In this document: piece after piece, positions 6,961-17,415 of the stretch
How the letters are laid out: the number at the start of each line of letters is the position of its first letter
How positions within the stretch are numbered: position 1 is the stretch's first letter
Source of the DNA: Gammaproteobacteria bacterium
GTDB taxonomy: Bacteria; Pseudomonadota; Gammaproteobacteria; Pseudomonadales; Pseudohongiellaceae
Direction of reading: 5' to 3'
DNA: 41,210 nt
Assembly: GCA_030831125.1 (NCBI GenBank)
Contig: JAURLQ010000171.1
Span: forward strand, 1 to 41,210
Translations under genes and position numbers: made by a program
The notes under the pieces: model-generated
The model's input: only the letters and a program-made list of their open reading frames with translations
The model's database searches: none
Told to the model about the DNA's origin: nothing

Positions 6961-7449
6961 ATGTCCATAACATCAAGACAGTTCATTGAGAATGAAGCCT
7001 GGCTTCTCTTCCAATTGAATGATGAACCAGTTCGGACCATATCGGATGGCGACTTCAACGTGCTCGCGATAATGGATGTTGCGACAGGATTGATCCATGG
7101 AATGGAGTTCTTCGACATAGATACCGAAGAGCCGACAGAGTTCGAGTCAAAGAAGTTGCTCAACACATCTGAATCAAATGCTGGTACGCTGCCAAAATTC
7201 ATTTTCGTGAATTCGTCTCAAAGACTTGTACGGTTCGCCAGGGCTGTATCTTCAATGGGTATCAAGATAATTCCAGAAGAAGAAAAGAACCTTGATCCTT
7301 TCACTGAGGAAGCAAGAGTCGGGTTTGCTGCCCCATGCCAAAAGAGGTTCCATGCATTGAAAACTACCAAACCAATCCTGAGCGACAAAAGTATGTTGTC
7401 ATGCTTTTTTGCTTTCACAAAAGGCAGGCCAAAATTCTTTGGACCCTGA
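6961..7449 (+). CDS. Hypothetical protein in truncated integron cassette 3
   Basis: I do not recognise a family with confidence. The 162-residue frame starts 21 bases after the attC2 cut site, the usual cassette geometry. The first 120 or so residues look like a soluble alpha/beta domain, acidic, with LLFQLNDEPVRTISDGDF, LAIMDVATGLIHG and KFIFVNSSQRLVRFARAV. The last 40 residues (from about PCQKRFHALKTTKP) differ in composition, and another reading frame is also open there. No R'' core complementary to the cassette start (expected about AGGTAAC) follows. I infer that the 3' end of the cassette was lost and the frame runs into foreign sequence near 7330. No good ribosome site is seen. Confidence 0.55.
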   Translation: MSITSRQFIENEAWLLFQLNDEPVRTISDGDFNVLAIMDVATGLIHGMEFFDIDTEEPTEFESKKLLNTSESNAGTLPKFIFVNSSQRLVRFARAVSSMGIKIIPEEEKNLDPFTEEARVGFAAPCQKRFHALKTTKPILSDKSMLSCFFAFTKGRPKFFGP

Positions 7450-7549
7450 TCAGGGGTGTAAGGAATTTTTCCCAACCATCAAACAGCCGCAATCTGACCA
7501 TATATCTCACGACTAACCTGCACTAATCCGCTACACTGCTTTCTGCGTA

Positions 7550-8098
7550 ATGTATCCAGACCTTTCCGGATTTTTTAATGTGATCAAATACTGCCTGTTG
7601 TTTTCACTTCTGTTTCTTGCTGGTTGTCTGGGCATGCCCCCGGGCGTTCAACCAGTGAACAATTTCGAGCTGGAAAGATATCTTGGCACCTGGTACGAGA
7701 TTGCCAGACTTGATCACAGTTTCGAACGCGGGCTGAGCAATGTAACAGCTGAATATCAATTGCGGGATGATGGTGGCGTTACTGTTATCAACAGAGGCTA
7801 TTCTGCAGAGCAACAGGAATGGGAGCAGGCACAGGGCAAGGCATTTTTTGTCGACAACAGCAGCAAGGGATATCTCAAGGTTTCATTCTTCGGGCCGTTC
7901 TATGGCTCTTACGTTGTATTTGAACTGGACCACGAGAACTACCAGTATGCTTTTGTTTCCGGGCCGGACACAGAATATCTGTGGCTGTTGGCAAGAACAC
8001 CAACAGTAGCACCAGAGTTGCTTGAAAGATTTATCACTATGGCAAGCGACAGGGGTTTTGACACAGACAATCTGGTATTTGTTGCGCAGAATCCCTGA
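7550..8098 (+). CDS. blc: Outer-membrane lipoprotein lipocalin (Blc family)
   Basis: Bacterial lipocalin Blc binds fatty acids or lysophospholipids and is anchored in the outer membrane. The signal peptide ends in the lipobox LAGC, with the lipidated Cys about 26 residues in. The lipocalin signature follows: LERYLGTWYEIARLDHSFERGLSNVTAEYQL, then the strands GYLKVSFFGPFYGSYVVFELD and YLWLLARTPTV. An Asp at +2 of the mature protein, which would retain it in the inner membrane, is absent (C-L-G), consistent with Lol export. A GTG at 7580 is an alternative start and gives a more usual signal peptide length. It ends 8 bases from the convergent gene at 8107. Confidence 0.92.
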   Translation: MYPDLSGFFNVIKYCLLFSLLFLAGCLGMPPGVQPVNNFELERYLGTWYEIARLDHSFERGLSNVTAEYQLRDDGGVTVINRGYSAEQQEWEQAQGKAFFVDNSSKGYLKVSFFGPFYGSYVVFELDHENYQYAFVSGPDTEYLWLLARTPTVAPELLERFITMASDRGFDTDNLVFVAQNP

Positions 8099-8106
8099 TC
8101 AGCAGC

Positions 8107-8916
8107 TTATTCCGGTTCCATGCCAACAATATGATCCAGATCCACATTGTAGTCCTGACAGAAATACTCCGGCATTTCTTCTGACGACCAGGGTATGTCC
8201 CAACTTGCGGTCCATGGGCGTGTATAGGCTTTCGGATCGTCAATTGTCACTTCATAGTGCAGTGTGTTGTAGTCAGGTCGTGACAACTTTTCTATCAGAT
8301 GCAGTGCATCTGTATGCACCATGCCTGTCGGACGTCGCGCAAACCAGAAGCGCTCGTTGAAATGCACTGTATCGATTACCAGTACATCATCTTCCCAATG
8401 GCCCACAGAATGGCCGAAATATGAACGGTCATATTCATCCAGTCCAGGGTGCTCCCTGCCATCAGTGTAAATTTCTCTCCAGCTGTGCGGCCCGCCCCCG
8501 GACATGACATAGATACGCTGGTGCCTTGGATCCTGCACAATTTCTATGCCTACCGGTGTATGGAACTGTCTTGGTCCGCCATTGGCAACACAGCGGGGAT
8601 GCGGGTCTTCCCGGCCTATACTGTCCAGTCGATACTGCACAAGTGCTTTGGCCCAGGGCTGGAAAGGGGCCACTTTGTCGAGATCTTCCCGATTGACCAG
8701 ATAGGCACCTTCCATTTCCACAAAATTTTCCGAAAGATTGCCAACACCGGTATTCCAGTGTCCATCCTCTCCCGGTGCTGGTCCGAAATCAGGTGTGCCA
8801 TCCGGAAACCTAGGTGCAGGTCTGGCCTCCTGGGCAACAAGGGGGACAGAGGCAACCATCAGCATGAATCCGGCCAACAGTTTCAGATTTGCACGTGACA
8901 ATTGTGGTTTTTGCAT
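8107..8916 (-). CDS. Conserved exported protein of unknown function
   Basis: The function is unknown. The start at 8916 is preferred over the upstream ATG (8931) because AAGGA lies just before it. A signal peptide is visible (LKLLAGFMLMVASVPLVAQEA, cleavage probably after VAQ/EA), so the mature protein of about 245 residues should be periplasmic. It opens with a Pro/Gly-rich PRFPDGTPDFGPAPGE segment reminiscent of the TPDLSG-type repeats in exported proteins that accompany DUF6152 genes. It then has a beta-rich body with many aromatic residues and His (GPHSWREIYTDGREH, YFGHSVGHWEDDVLVIDT). It is the last gene of a three-gene minus-strand set, 47 bases after the DUF6152-like gene. Confidence 0.78.
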   Translation of the reverse strand: MQKPQLSRANLKLLAGFMLMVASVPLVAQEARPAPRFPDGTPDFGPAPGEDGHWNTGVGNLSENFVEMEGAYLVNREDLDKVAPFQPWAKALVQYRLDSIGREDPHPRCVANGGPRQFHTPVGIEIVQDPRHQRIYVMSGGGPHSWREIYTDGREHPGLDEYDRSYFGHSVGHWEDDVLVIDTVHFNERFWFARRPTGMVHTDALHLIEKLSRPDYNTLHYEVTIDDPKAYTRPWTASWDIPWSSEEMPEYFCQDYNVDLDHIVGMEPE

Positions 8917-8963
8917 CCTGGTCCTTCCCATCTTCAGTCAGGTTGAAGTCTTACAGCTCAGCC

Positions 8964-9344
8964 CTACAGCAAAGTCACCCCTGAATCAGTGCGTTTGACT
9001 TCTGTAGCATTGAGCAATGGACTGTTATCGCGGGCCAGTGAACCGGATACAGTCAAAAGATCACCCACCTGGAGTGTTTCACTGCTCCATCCCCTGTTGC
9101 GCATGGCAGAGATATTGGACAACTCGAACGACCATTCCTCAACATTGCCCTCCTCATCAAAAACATCCATAAAGAAGTAAACGTGAGGATTGCGCCATTC
9201 AAACTTGGTAACCAATCCTTCGATTGTTGCCGGCCGATCTATATCGTACTGGGCAGGAAAGGAATGGTGTGCCTGCACCAAAGCGGCAACAGGAATAGTG
9301 CACAAAACTGCAACAATGATATTTCGGAACATCCGGGTTTTCAT
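8964..9344 (-). CDS. DUF6152-like small exported protein
   Basis: This 126-residue protein has a signal peptide (IIVAVLCTIPVAALVQA) followed at once by HHSFPAQYD. Then come EGLVTKFEWRNPHVYFFMDV, VEEWSFELSNISAMRNRGW and LQVGDLLTVSGSLARDN, features I associate with the DUF6152 family of periplasmic OB-like beta-barrel proteins. Their function is not established. The pair of His residues at the mature N-terminus could bind a metal. It lies 17 bases downstream of the 9362-9790 gene and upstream of the 8107-8916 gene, so the three are probably one operon acting in the periplasm. Confidence 0.8.
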   Translation of the reverse strand: MKTRMFRNIIVAVLCTIPVAALVQAHHSFPAQYDIDRPATIEGLVTKFEWRNPHVYFFMDVFDEEGNVEEWSFELSNISAMRNRGWSSETLQVGDLLTVSGSLARDNSPLLNATEVKRTDSGVTLL

Positions 9345-9361
9345 GAGGCACTTTCCTCCAT

Positions 9362-9790
9362 TCAGTTCATGACTATGCGGAAATCGCCTGCGTTGCTGCC
9401 ATCCTGCCAGGTGCCTGACAAGGTTCTTGCAACCGGTGAATCCAGATTTTCAAAAACGGCTTCCAGCAAATAGGTTTGCGTTGCTCCGGCGCGATCCTGC
9501 CCAGTGGCCTCTATTTTTACAGTCCAGGTTTCCGGGTCGAGGCTGGCACTGGTTACCGGGTAGCGGCGACCATTAATGATCAATGCGCCTGAAATTACCT
9601 GCTCTGCACTGAAATCAAAGGTAAACAGGGCCCGTAATGCCTGTCCCTGTGGACGATTCATGAAACCGCTCCAGGTGCCAACTATGGGGTGTCCATGCTG
9701 GGCATTCGCTTGCGGGAAAAACCCTGACATCAGCAATGAACCCATCAGGGTCAGGAATATTACCGGCCACTTTTTGAACGCTATGCTCAT
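9362..9790 (-). CDS. Hypothetical exported protein
   Basis: No family is recognised. The ATG at 9790 is chosen because it is followed by a clear signal peptide (FKKWPVIFLTLMGSLLMSGF, ending ANAQ) and preceded by GGAGG at 10 bases; the frame is open further upstream to 9934, but that part looks non-coding. The mature protein, about 110 residues, is beta-rich with GTWSGFMNRPQGQALRALFTFDF and ends LSGTWQDGSNAGDFRIVMN. The two GTW motifs suggest a small lipocalin-like or beta-sandwich fold. It is the first gene of the minus-strand trio with the DUF6152-like gene. Confidence 0.7.
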   Translation of the reverse strand: MSIAFKKWPVIFLTLMGSLLMSGFFPQANAQHGHPIVGTWSGFMNRPQGQALRALFTFDFSAEQVISGALIINGRRYPVTSASLDPETWTVKIEATGQDRAGATQTYLLEAVFENLDSPVARTLSGTWQDGSNAGDFRIVMN

Positions 9791-10021
9791 CCCCAACCAT
9801 CCTCCCGACTTGTCAGGTTGCCACCTCCCCGACCCGTCTTGCTGTCTGTTGATACCAGCTGCTGAATCGCATTCCATTATCACGAATGTTGAATGCTTGC
9901 TGGCCTTTATTTTTTTGAGGGTCCTATCCTGCAACTTCCGTCAGGCATTCGTCAAATATTCCGCTTCCTGCTTCTTGGCCATTTCACCCGGCAATGCATC
10001 ACAGATCCACTGCAGGACAGC

Positions 10022-11236
10022 ATGCATTCATACCACAATACTGCCCTATTTGTGTCTGTTCTGACTTTTCTTTTCATGACCCGACATATCATGACTTGTA
10101 AAACCTGCATAAAATACAAGCCCCTGCCATGTACAGAGTTACCGGTTTTGACCCGAACTATCACCAGTAATTATCAGGACCCCGCCGATCTGGTCTGGCT
10201 TGAGGCTGCTGCACAGCTGGGTATGTCAGTTGAACGTTCTGCAAAGGCCTATGCCAGCTGGGATGGCAAAGGCACACTCACCCTTGCAAGTGAGGAACAT
10301 CTCGATCCTGATGACTGTCTGGCACAGATGATTTTTCATGAAATCTGTCACCTGCTGGTCTCCGGTGAAACTGCATTTGCTCTCGTCGACTGGGGTCTGG
10401 ACAATACCAGCCCCAAAGATCTTGTATATGAGTATGCCACCAATCGACTGCAGGCAGCACTCAGTGGTGCCTATGGGTTGAGGCGTTTCATGGGGGTTAC
10501 CACCATGTGGCGCAGCTATTACGATGCCCTTCCACCTGATCCCATGACTCCGGCTGCAGATCCTGCTGTCGTATTGGCCAGCGCCGGCTTGGACGCTGCA
10601 CGTAAATCACCTTACCGACAGGTGCTACATGAAGCCCTCTCCGCAACTGCGGTTATTGCCGATTCCATCGGCTCTCTGGCACCAGACTCTTCCCTGTGGT
10701 CACTTGCCCGGGCTATGCATCCCACCGGTTTCTCGCTGCATGCAGATCAGACAAAGCAATGCAGCTCTTGTGCCTGGGCCATTCCCGGCAAAGAGCATGA
10801 CATGCGCTGTCGTCTTACCCGTCCTGGATGCAGGCCGGTTAATTACAGCCTTGCTGAACAACCCCTCCCTCCCCGATCAGTCAAACTGGACAGTGCCCAG
10901 ACGGCCTGTGAACATCATGAACCCGTCCTTGAACCTGCAGATTGTGCAGCTTGTGGTGCCTGCTGCCATCGGGGTTTTGATGTGGTGGAGGTCAGTCAGC
11001 GGGAAAAATTTGCCCGGTTGTATCCGACCTTGATAGAACTTCGCAGTGAAACGCGTTCGGTAGTGCCCCGACCCGCTGGTCGTTGTGTTGCCCTGACTGG
11101 TGATGGCAGCAATACAGCGCCGTTCAGATGCCACCACTATGAAGATCGCCCCCGTTCCTGCCGGAATTTTGCCCTTGGCGGGGACGCCTGTCTGATAGCA
11201 AGAGCGCGCTGTGGCATTTACAAGGCCGATGCCTGA
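10022..11236 (+). CDS. HExxH-motif / YkgJ-type cysteine-cluster fusion protein
   Basis: The function is unknown. The N-terminal half has MIFHEICHLL, an HExxH zinc-peptidase-like motif (His106, Glu107, His110 from this start) with a possible third ligand Glu137 in DLVYEYATN. A middle part has a CSSC pair and further Cys (KQCSSCAWAIP, RCRLTRPGC). The C-terminal domain is YkgJ-like, with CAACGACC at residues 308-315, then RCVAL, FRCHHYEDRPRSC and further Cys, a metal or Fe-S binding pattern. The start is uncertain: this ATG has AGGA 5 bases upstream, but clear domain similarity begins only at about 10148. It stands alone on the plus strand at the end of the accessory block, 167 bases before purB. 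Confidence 0.75.
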   Translation: MHSYHNTALFVSVLTFLFMTRHIMTCKTCIKYKPLPCTELPVLTRTITSNYQDPADLVWLEAAAQLGMSVERSAKAYASWDGKGTLTLASEEHLDPDDCLAQMIFHEICHLLVSGETAFALVDWGLDNTSPKDLVYEYATNRLQAALSGAYGLRRFMGVTTMWRSYYDALPPDPMTPAADPAVVLASAGLDAARKSPYRQVLHEALSATAVIADSIGSLAPDSSLWSLARAMHPTGFSLHADQTKQCSSCAWAIPGKEHDMRCRLTRPGCRPVNYSLAEQPLPPRSVKLDSAQTACEHHEPVLEPADCAACGACCHRGFDVVEVSQREKFARLYPTLIELRSETRSVVPRPAGRCVALTGDGSNTAPFRCHHYEDRPRSCRNFALGGDACLIARARCGIYKADA

Positions 11237-11397
11237 ATCTCCCTCCCATTAGCCTCCAGATTTGTAATGCACACAGGGCTGGTTCGTGATTCAACTGAAC
11301 CGGGGAAGCTGTCATTCGAACCAGTCTCTCACATTGACAGTCAAACACTGCTTCCGGGAAGCTCCTGCGGTACAATTACGCGTTTTTGCAAATGTGA

Positions 11398-13903
<2,506 letters not shown>

Positions 13904-13907
<4 letters not shown>

Positions 13908-14749
13908 CCAGACTGGGTATACTTCATCCGGGTGAAATGGGGATTTCCATCGCTGCATCCGCCCTGCACGGGCTGCCTGCAGTGTACTGGTGCAGTGAAG
14001 GACGCAGCTCAGCTACTCGGCAACGGGCCGAAAAATACGGCCTTACCGAAATATCCTCTTTGCAAGACTTCTGTTTGCATTGCGACATTATTGTTGCCGT
14101 TTGTCCCCCACATTCCGCGAAAGAACAGTCCATTGCAGTAATAAATGCCGGATTCAGAGGCATCTATGTGGATGCCAATGCCATTGCCCCTGCTACTGTC
14201 AGGGAGATTGCTGCCAGCATGCAGCACAAGGGCATAAGCTTTGTGGACGGCGGTATTATCGGTCTGCCTGCATGGCAACCTGCCAGTACCTGGTTGTATC
14301 TCAGCGGTACCGATGCCGAACAGGTAGCAGAATGTTTCAGCAGCGGCCCACTGGAAACTGAAGTGCTGGGTGAAGAAATCGGGCAGGCATCCGCCCTCAA
14401 ACTCTGTTATGCGGCATGGAACAAGGGCAAGACTGCCCTTCTCACCACTATTCTGGCTGCAGCTGACAGTCAGGGCGTGAAAGCAGCTCTGGAAAAACAA
14501 TGGGATATGCAGGAGCCCGGTTTCAGCGAAGCCACGGCGAAACGCATTTGCACCGTGGCAAGAAAAGCCTGGCGCTTTGGCGGGGAAATGGAAGAAATTG
14601 AGGGCATGCTGGCGGCAGAAAATGCACCTTCAGCATTCTTTGCAGGAGCTGCACAGGTATACAGCAGACAATCGGACTACAAGGATGTGCCTGATCCGCC
14701 CGACCTGACCACCCTGTTGCAGGCAGTCAGGCAGGCCAGAGACAGCTGA
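13904..14749 (+). CDS. NAD(P)-binding 6-phosphogluconate / hydroxyisobutyrate dehydrogenase-like protein
   Basis: The ATG at 13904 overlaps the roxA stop, so it is preferred over an in-frame ATG at 13823 inside roxA. The protein (281 residues) has an N-terminal Rossmann fold with LGILHPGEMGISIAAS (a variant of GxGxMG) and DIIVAVCPPHSA, then a helical C-terminal domain of the DUF1932 type (LKLCYAAWNKGKTALLTTILAAA) with the Lys expected at the catalytic site. The family acts on small beta-hydroxyacids, but the substrate cannot be told. The context suggests only co-expression with purB and roxA. It ends back to back with yceI, with no base between the stops. Confidence 0.82.
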
Positions 14750-15313
14750 TTACTGGCGGACGCCTTCAATAGCCAGAGTCAGATTGATCGTTGCAACCGG
14801 TGCCAGACCAATGCCGTATTCGGACAGGTCAAGGGTCAGTTCCCCTTCAAAACCAACGCGATAATCACCAAACGGTGTTTCACCTTCTCCGGTTCTGACT
14901 GCTTCGAAGGAAATTTCCCTGGTCACGCCATGCAGGGTGAAATTCCCCATGACATGCATTTTGCCGTCGCCCATGTCCATGATGTGGGTACTGGCAAAAC
15001 CGGCTTCAGGAAATTTGCTTACATCGAGGTAATCTGCACTGCGCAGATGCTCGTCCCGGGCAGCATGGTTGGTATCAATGCTGGCAGGATCAATATCAAC
15101 AGTAATGGTCGATGCACCAATATTGGCGGCATCATAGGTAAAGGTACCGCTTATGTCATTGAAGCGCCCCCAAAGCGGGCTGATACCCAGATGCAAGGCA
15201 CGAAAATTCACGGCGGTATGCATGCCTGCACCACTGCCATCTATCCTGTAAGTAGCGGCACTGGACACAGACGCCAGACCCAGTAACAATCCTGCAAAAA
15301 TCAGTCGTTTCAT
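14750..15313 (-). CDS. YceI-family periplasmic lipid-binding-like protein
   Basis: YceI proteins are periplasmic, lipocalin-like beta-barrels that bind isoprenoid or fatty-acid ligands. The start at 15313 follows a GGGAG ribosome site and begins a signal peptide (MKRLIFAGLLLGLASVSSAA). The mature part shows the family pattern: YRIDGSGAGMHTAVNFRALHLG, FNDISGTFTYD, ARDEHLRSADYLDVSKFPEAGF, MGNFTLHGVTREISF and a C-terminal INLTLAIEGVRQ. It is transcribed alone, converging on the dehydrogenase-like gene and diverging from dusA. Total length is 187 residues, normal for the family. Confidence 0.94.
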   Translation of the reverse strand: MKRLIFAGLLLGLASVSSAATYRIDGSGAGMHTAVNFRALHLGISPLWGRFNDISGTFTYDAANIGASTITVDIDPASIDTNHAARDEHLRSADYLDVSKFPEAGFASTHIMDMGDGKMHVMGNFTLHGVTREISFEAVRTGEGETPFGDYRVGFEGELTLDLSEYGIGLAPVATINLTLAIEGVRQ

Positions 15314-15409
15314 TGATATCTCCCAACGCGGAAAGCCCGCGACCATACACGAAAGCGGTTGTTTTCTCAATCAGCACTTCAGAGCCACAGTTTCCTATAC
15401 TTGCCAACC

Positions 15410-16444
15410 ATGACCAAACAGGAAAAAAACAATCTCTCCCACCGGTTCTGCGTGGCGCCGATGATGGATTGGACCGACACCCACTGCAGAAACTTTCTCA
15501 GGCAATTGTCAAAAAAGGCCTTTTTGTATACAGAAATGGTAAGCACCGGTGCCCTGCTCCATGGAGACAGGGCCCGCCACTTGCATTTCCAGCCAGAAGA
15601 GCTGCCACTGGCCTTGCAACTGGGGGGCTGTAACCCTGCAGAACTGGCTGCCTGTGCCCGCATGGGAGAGGAACAGGGATACAGTGAAATAAATCTCAAT
15701 GTTGGCTGCCCCAGTGATCGGGTACAGCAAAACATGATCGGAGCCTGTCTGATGGCACACCCGGTGCTGGTAGCCGACTGTGTTGCAGCCATGCACGCCG
15801 CAGTCAGGATACCTGTAACCGTCAAATGCCGAATTGGCATAGATGATATGGATTCTGACGAGGCGCTGGTCAATTTCATTGATACTGTGAAGCATGCCGG
15901 CTGCAATACCTTCATTATTCATGCCCGCATTGCCATCCTGCAGGGACTCAGTCCCAGGGAAAACCGCGAAGTGCCTCCACTGAACTACCCAAGGGTATAC
16001 AGAATGAAAACCCGTTTCCCGGATGTTGAAATCATCATCAATGGCGGAATTCGCACCATTGCCGAATGCGAAGCACATCTTCAGGAGGTTGATGGTGTAA
16101 TGCTGGGTCGGGAAGCCTACCAGAATCCGTGGATACTCCACGAAGTGGACAGCCGCCTGTTCGGATCCGGGTGGGCACCTGAAGACAGGTCTGCAGTCCT
16201 GGACCAGTTCCAGTGCTATGTGCAGTCTCAACTGGCAAACGGGGTTGCACTGCACCACATCACCCGGCATATTCTCGGGCTCTTCCAGGGACAACCTGGT
16301 GGCAAGCGATTCAGGCGCTATCTCAGTGAAAACGCCAATCGTCCGGACGCCACACTGGCCACGCTCATTGAAGCGACCGCCCAAACCGGTACCCTTTCGC
16401 AAACCAACCGCAACACCAACAGGAATATTGACCAGACATGTTGA
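15410..16444 (+). CDS. dusA: tRNA-dihydrouridine(20/20a) synthase DusA
   Basis: DusA is an FMN enzyme that reduces U20 and U20a in the tRNA D-loop. The 344-residue protein has the N-terminal FCVAPMMDWTDTHCR and catalytic Cys100 in LNVGCPSDRVQ. The VTVKCRIGID strand and IIHARIAILQGLSPRENREVPPL are characteristic of DusA rather than DusB or DusC, as is IIINGGIRT for phosphate binding. The ATG at 15410 is used because it fits the family N-terminus; an upstream ATG at 15359 adds unrelated residues. The 3' end overlaps the TerB-like gene by 7 bases. Confidence 0.96.
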   Translation: MTKQEKNNLSHRFCVAPMMDWTDTHCRNFLRQLSKKAFLYTEMVSTGALLHGDRARHLHFQPEELPLALQLGGCNPAELAACARMGEEQGYSEINLNVGCPSDRVQQNMIGACLMAHPVLVADCVAAMHAAVRIPVTVKCRIGIDDMDSDEALVNFIDTVKHAGCNTFIIHARIAILQGLSPRENREVPPLNYPRVYRMKTRFPDVEIIINGGIRTIAECEAHLQEVDGVMLGREAYQNPWILHEVDSRLFGSGWAPEDRSAVLDQFQCYVQSQLANGVALHHITRHILGLFQGQPGGKRFRRYLSENANRPDATLATLIEATAQTGTLSQTNRNTNRNIDQTC

Positions 16445-16893
16445 GCAGTATCAGTGCCTTTTTTGAACGCTGTCTCAAGTCAGACAGTGCCGGCTCCACA
16501 CAAAATTCAACCGACCGTTTGCATCTTGCCTGTGCCGCATTACTGGTGGAACTGGGCACTGCAGACAGCAGTCTTGCTCCGGAAGAAAAAAGCACACTGA
16601 TGAATATCCTTCAGAACCGCTTTGGCCTCAACGAAAGCGAGCTTGATGAGCTCTGGTCACTGGCGCTGGCAGAAAAGCATGAGGCCACCGATCTGTACCA
16701 GTTCACCAGTCTGATCAATGAACACTACGGATATGAAGACAAGTGCACCCTGCTGCGACACTTGTGGGAAGTGGCCTATGCAGACGGACGCATTGACCGG
16801 TTCGAAGAACACCTGATTCGCCGGATCGGGAATCTGTTGCATCTGACCCACGGGGATTTCATCAGGGCCAAGCAGGCAGGCCGACCCACCTGA
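16438..16893 (+). CDS. TerB-like helical protein
   Basis: This 151-residue protein has two copies of the TerB-type acidic helix pattern: ALLVELGTADSSLAPEEKSTLMNIL and HLWEVAYADGRIDRFEEHLIRRIGNLL. Each has an acidic loop (ADSSL, ADGRID) that in TerB binds a metal. TerB domains occur in tellurite-resistance, stress and unrelated proteins, so tellurite resistance should not be assumed; no other ter gene is nearby. It starts within the end of dusA and is translated with it. It ends 6 bases from the convergent STAS gene. Confidence 0.85.
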   Translation: MLSSISAFFERCLKSDSAGSTQNSTDRLHLACAALLVELGTADSSLAPEEKSTLMNILQNRFGLNESELDELWSLALAEKHEATDLYQFTSLINEHYGYEDKCTLLRHLWEVAYADGRIDRFEEHLIRRIGNLLHLTHGDFIRAKQAGRPT

Positions 16894-16899
16894 TCCTGA

Positions 16900-17382
16900 C
16901 TATTGATGCTTCAGGGCCTGCACCAGGTCCTGGAACTCAAGCCGATTCTGCTCACTGAGGGCCATCAGTGTGACATGGGCATCCAGCACCTTTTCCCTCA
17001 CTGATTCTTCGGATTCCTGCTCCTGTTTCAACTCGCAGTACGTTGCCGTTGTATCAGGCAGGCTGTCGATAATATTGAAAATCAGGTCGAAGCTCATCCT
17101 GCGCAGAATCAGGGTAATGTCCGGGTTGGTGGAAATGATTGTGGGTTTGACGTTGAAACGGTTACGCAGTTGTATGGCCATTTTTGCAAGCAGCCCCAGA
17201 GCAGTGCTGTCTATACCCCTGGTTTCACTCAAATCCACCAGCATCGCATCGAGAATGCCACGCCGGTACAGTTCGTTGCAGTAGTTGTCCAGTGTCGAAC
17301 TCATGAGCACACGTACATCGCCCACGAATTTGAGCATGGACATATGTTTGAAGTTGGCTGAAAGTATCTTGCCGTCGCTCAC
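16900..17382 (-). CDS. STAS-domain anti-sigma factor antagonist, RssC-like
   Basis: STAS proteins of the SpoIIAA/RsbV type switch partners depending on phosphorylation of one Ser. Here the motif is RGIDSTALGLLAKMA, with candidate Ser59, after the strand AMLVDLSE. A C-terminal extension of about 50 acidic, helical residues (LKQEQESEESVREKVLDAH) makes it 160 residues. That is the size I recall for Pseudomonas RssC and HsbA, longer than SpoIIAA. The start is GTG with GCAGG upstream. It lies 33 bases after a gene for a receiver-PP2C protein that is probably its phosphatase. The kinase that would phosphorylate it is not in the window. Confidence 0.88.
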   Translation of the reverse strand: MSDGKILSANFKHMSMLKFVGDVRVLMSSTLDNYCNELYRRGILDAMLVDLSETRGIDSTALGLLAKMAIQLRNRFNVKPTIISTNPDITLILRRMSFDLIFNIIDSLPDTTATYCELKQEQESEESVREKVLDAHVTLMALSEQNRLEFQDLVQALKHQ

Positions 17383-17415
17383 GTTATCAACCTGCCGGTA
17401 AACCGCTTACCTGCG

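Noticed and set aside
11280-11330. A GGTTCG...GAACC pattern before purB resembling a tRNA T-arm
   Set aside because: No acceptor stem, anticodon arm or D-arm can be folded around it.
15509-16402. A 297-codon open frame opposite dusA
   Set aside because: It is a shadow of the well-supported dusA frame; its composition is odd (many Cys, His and Gln) and no motif is seen.
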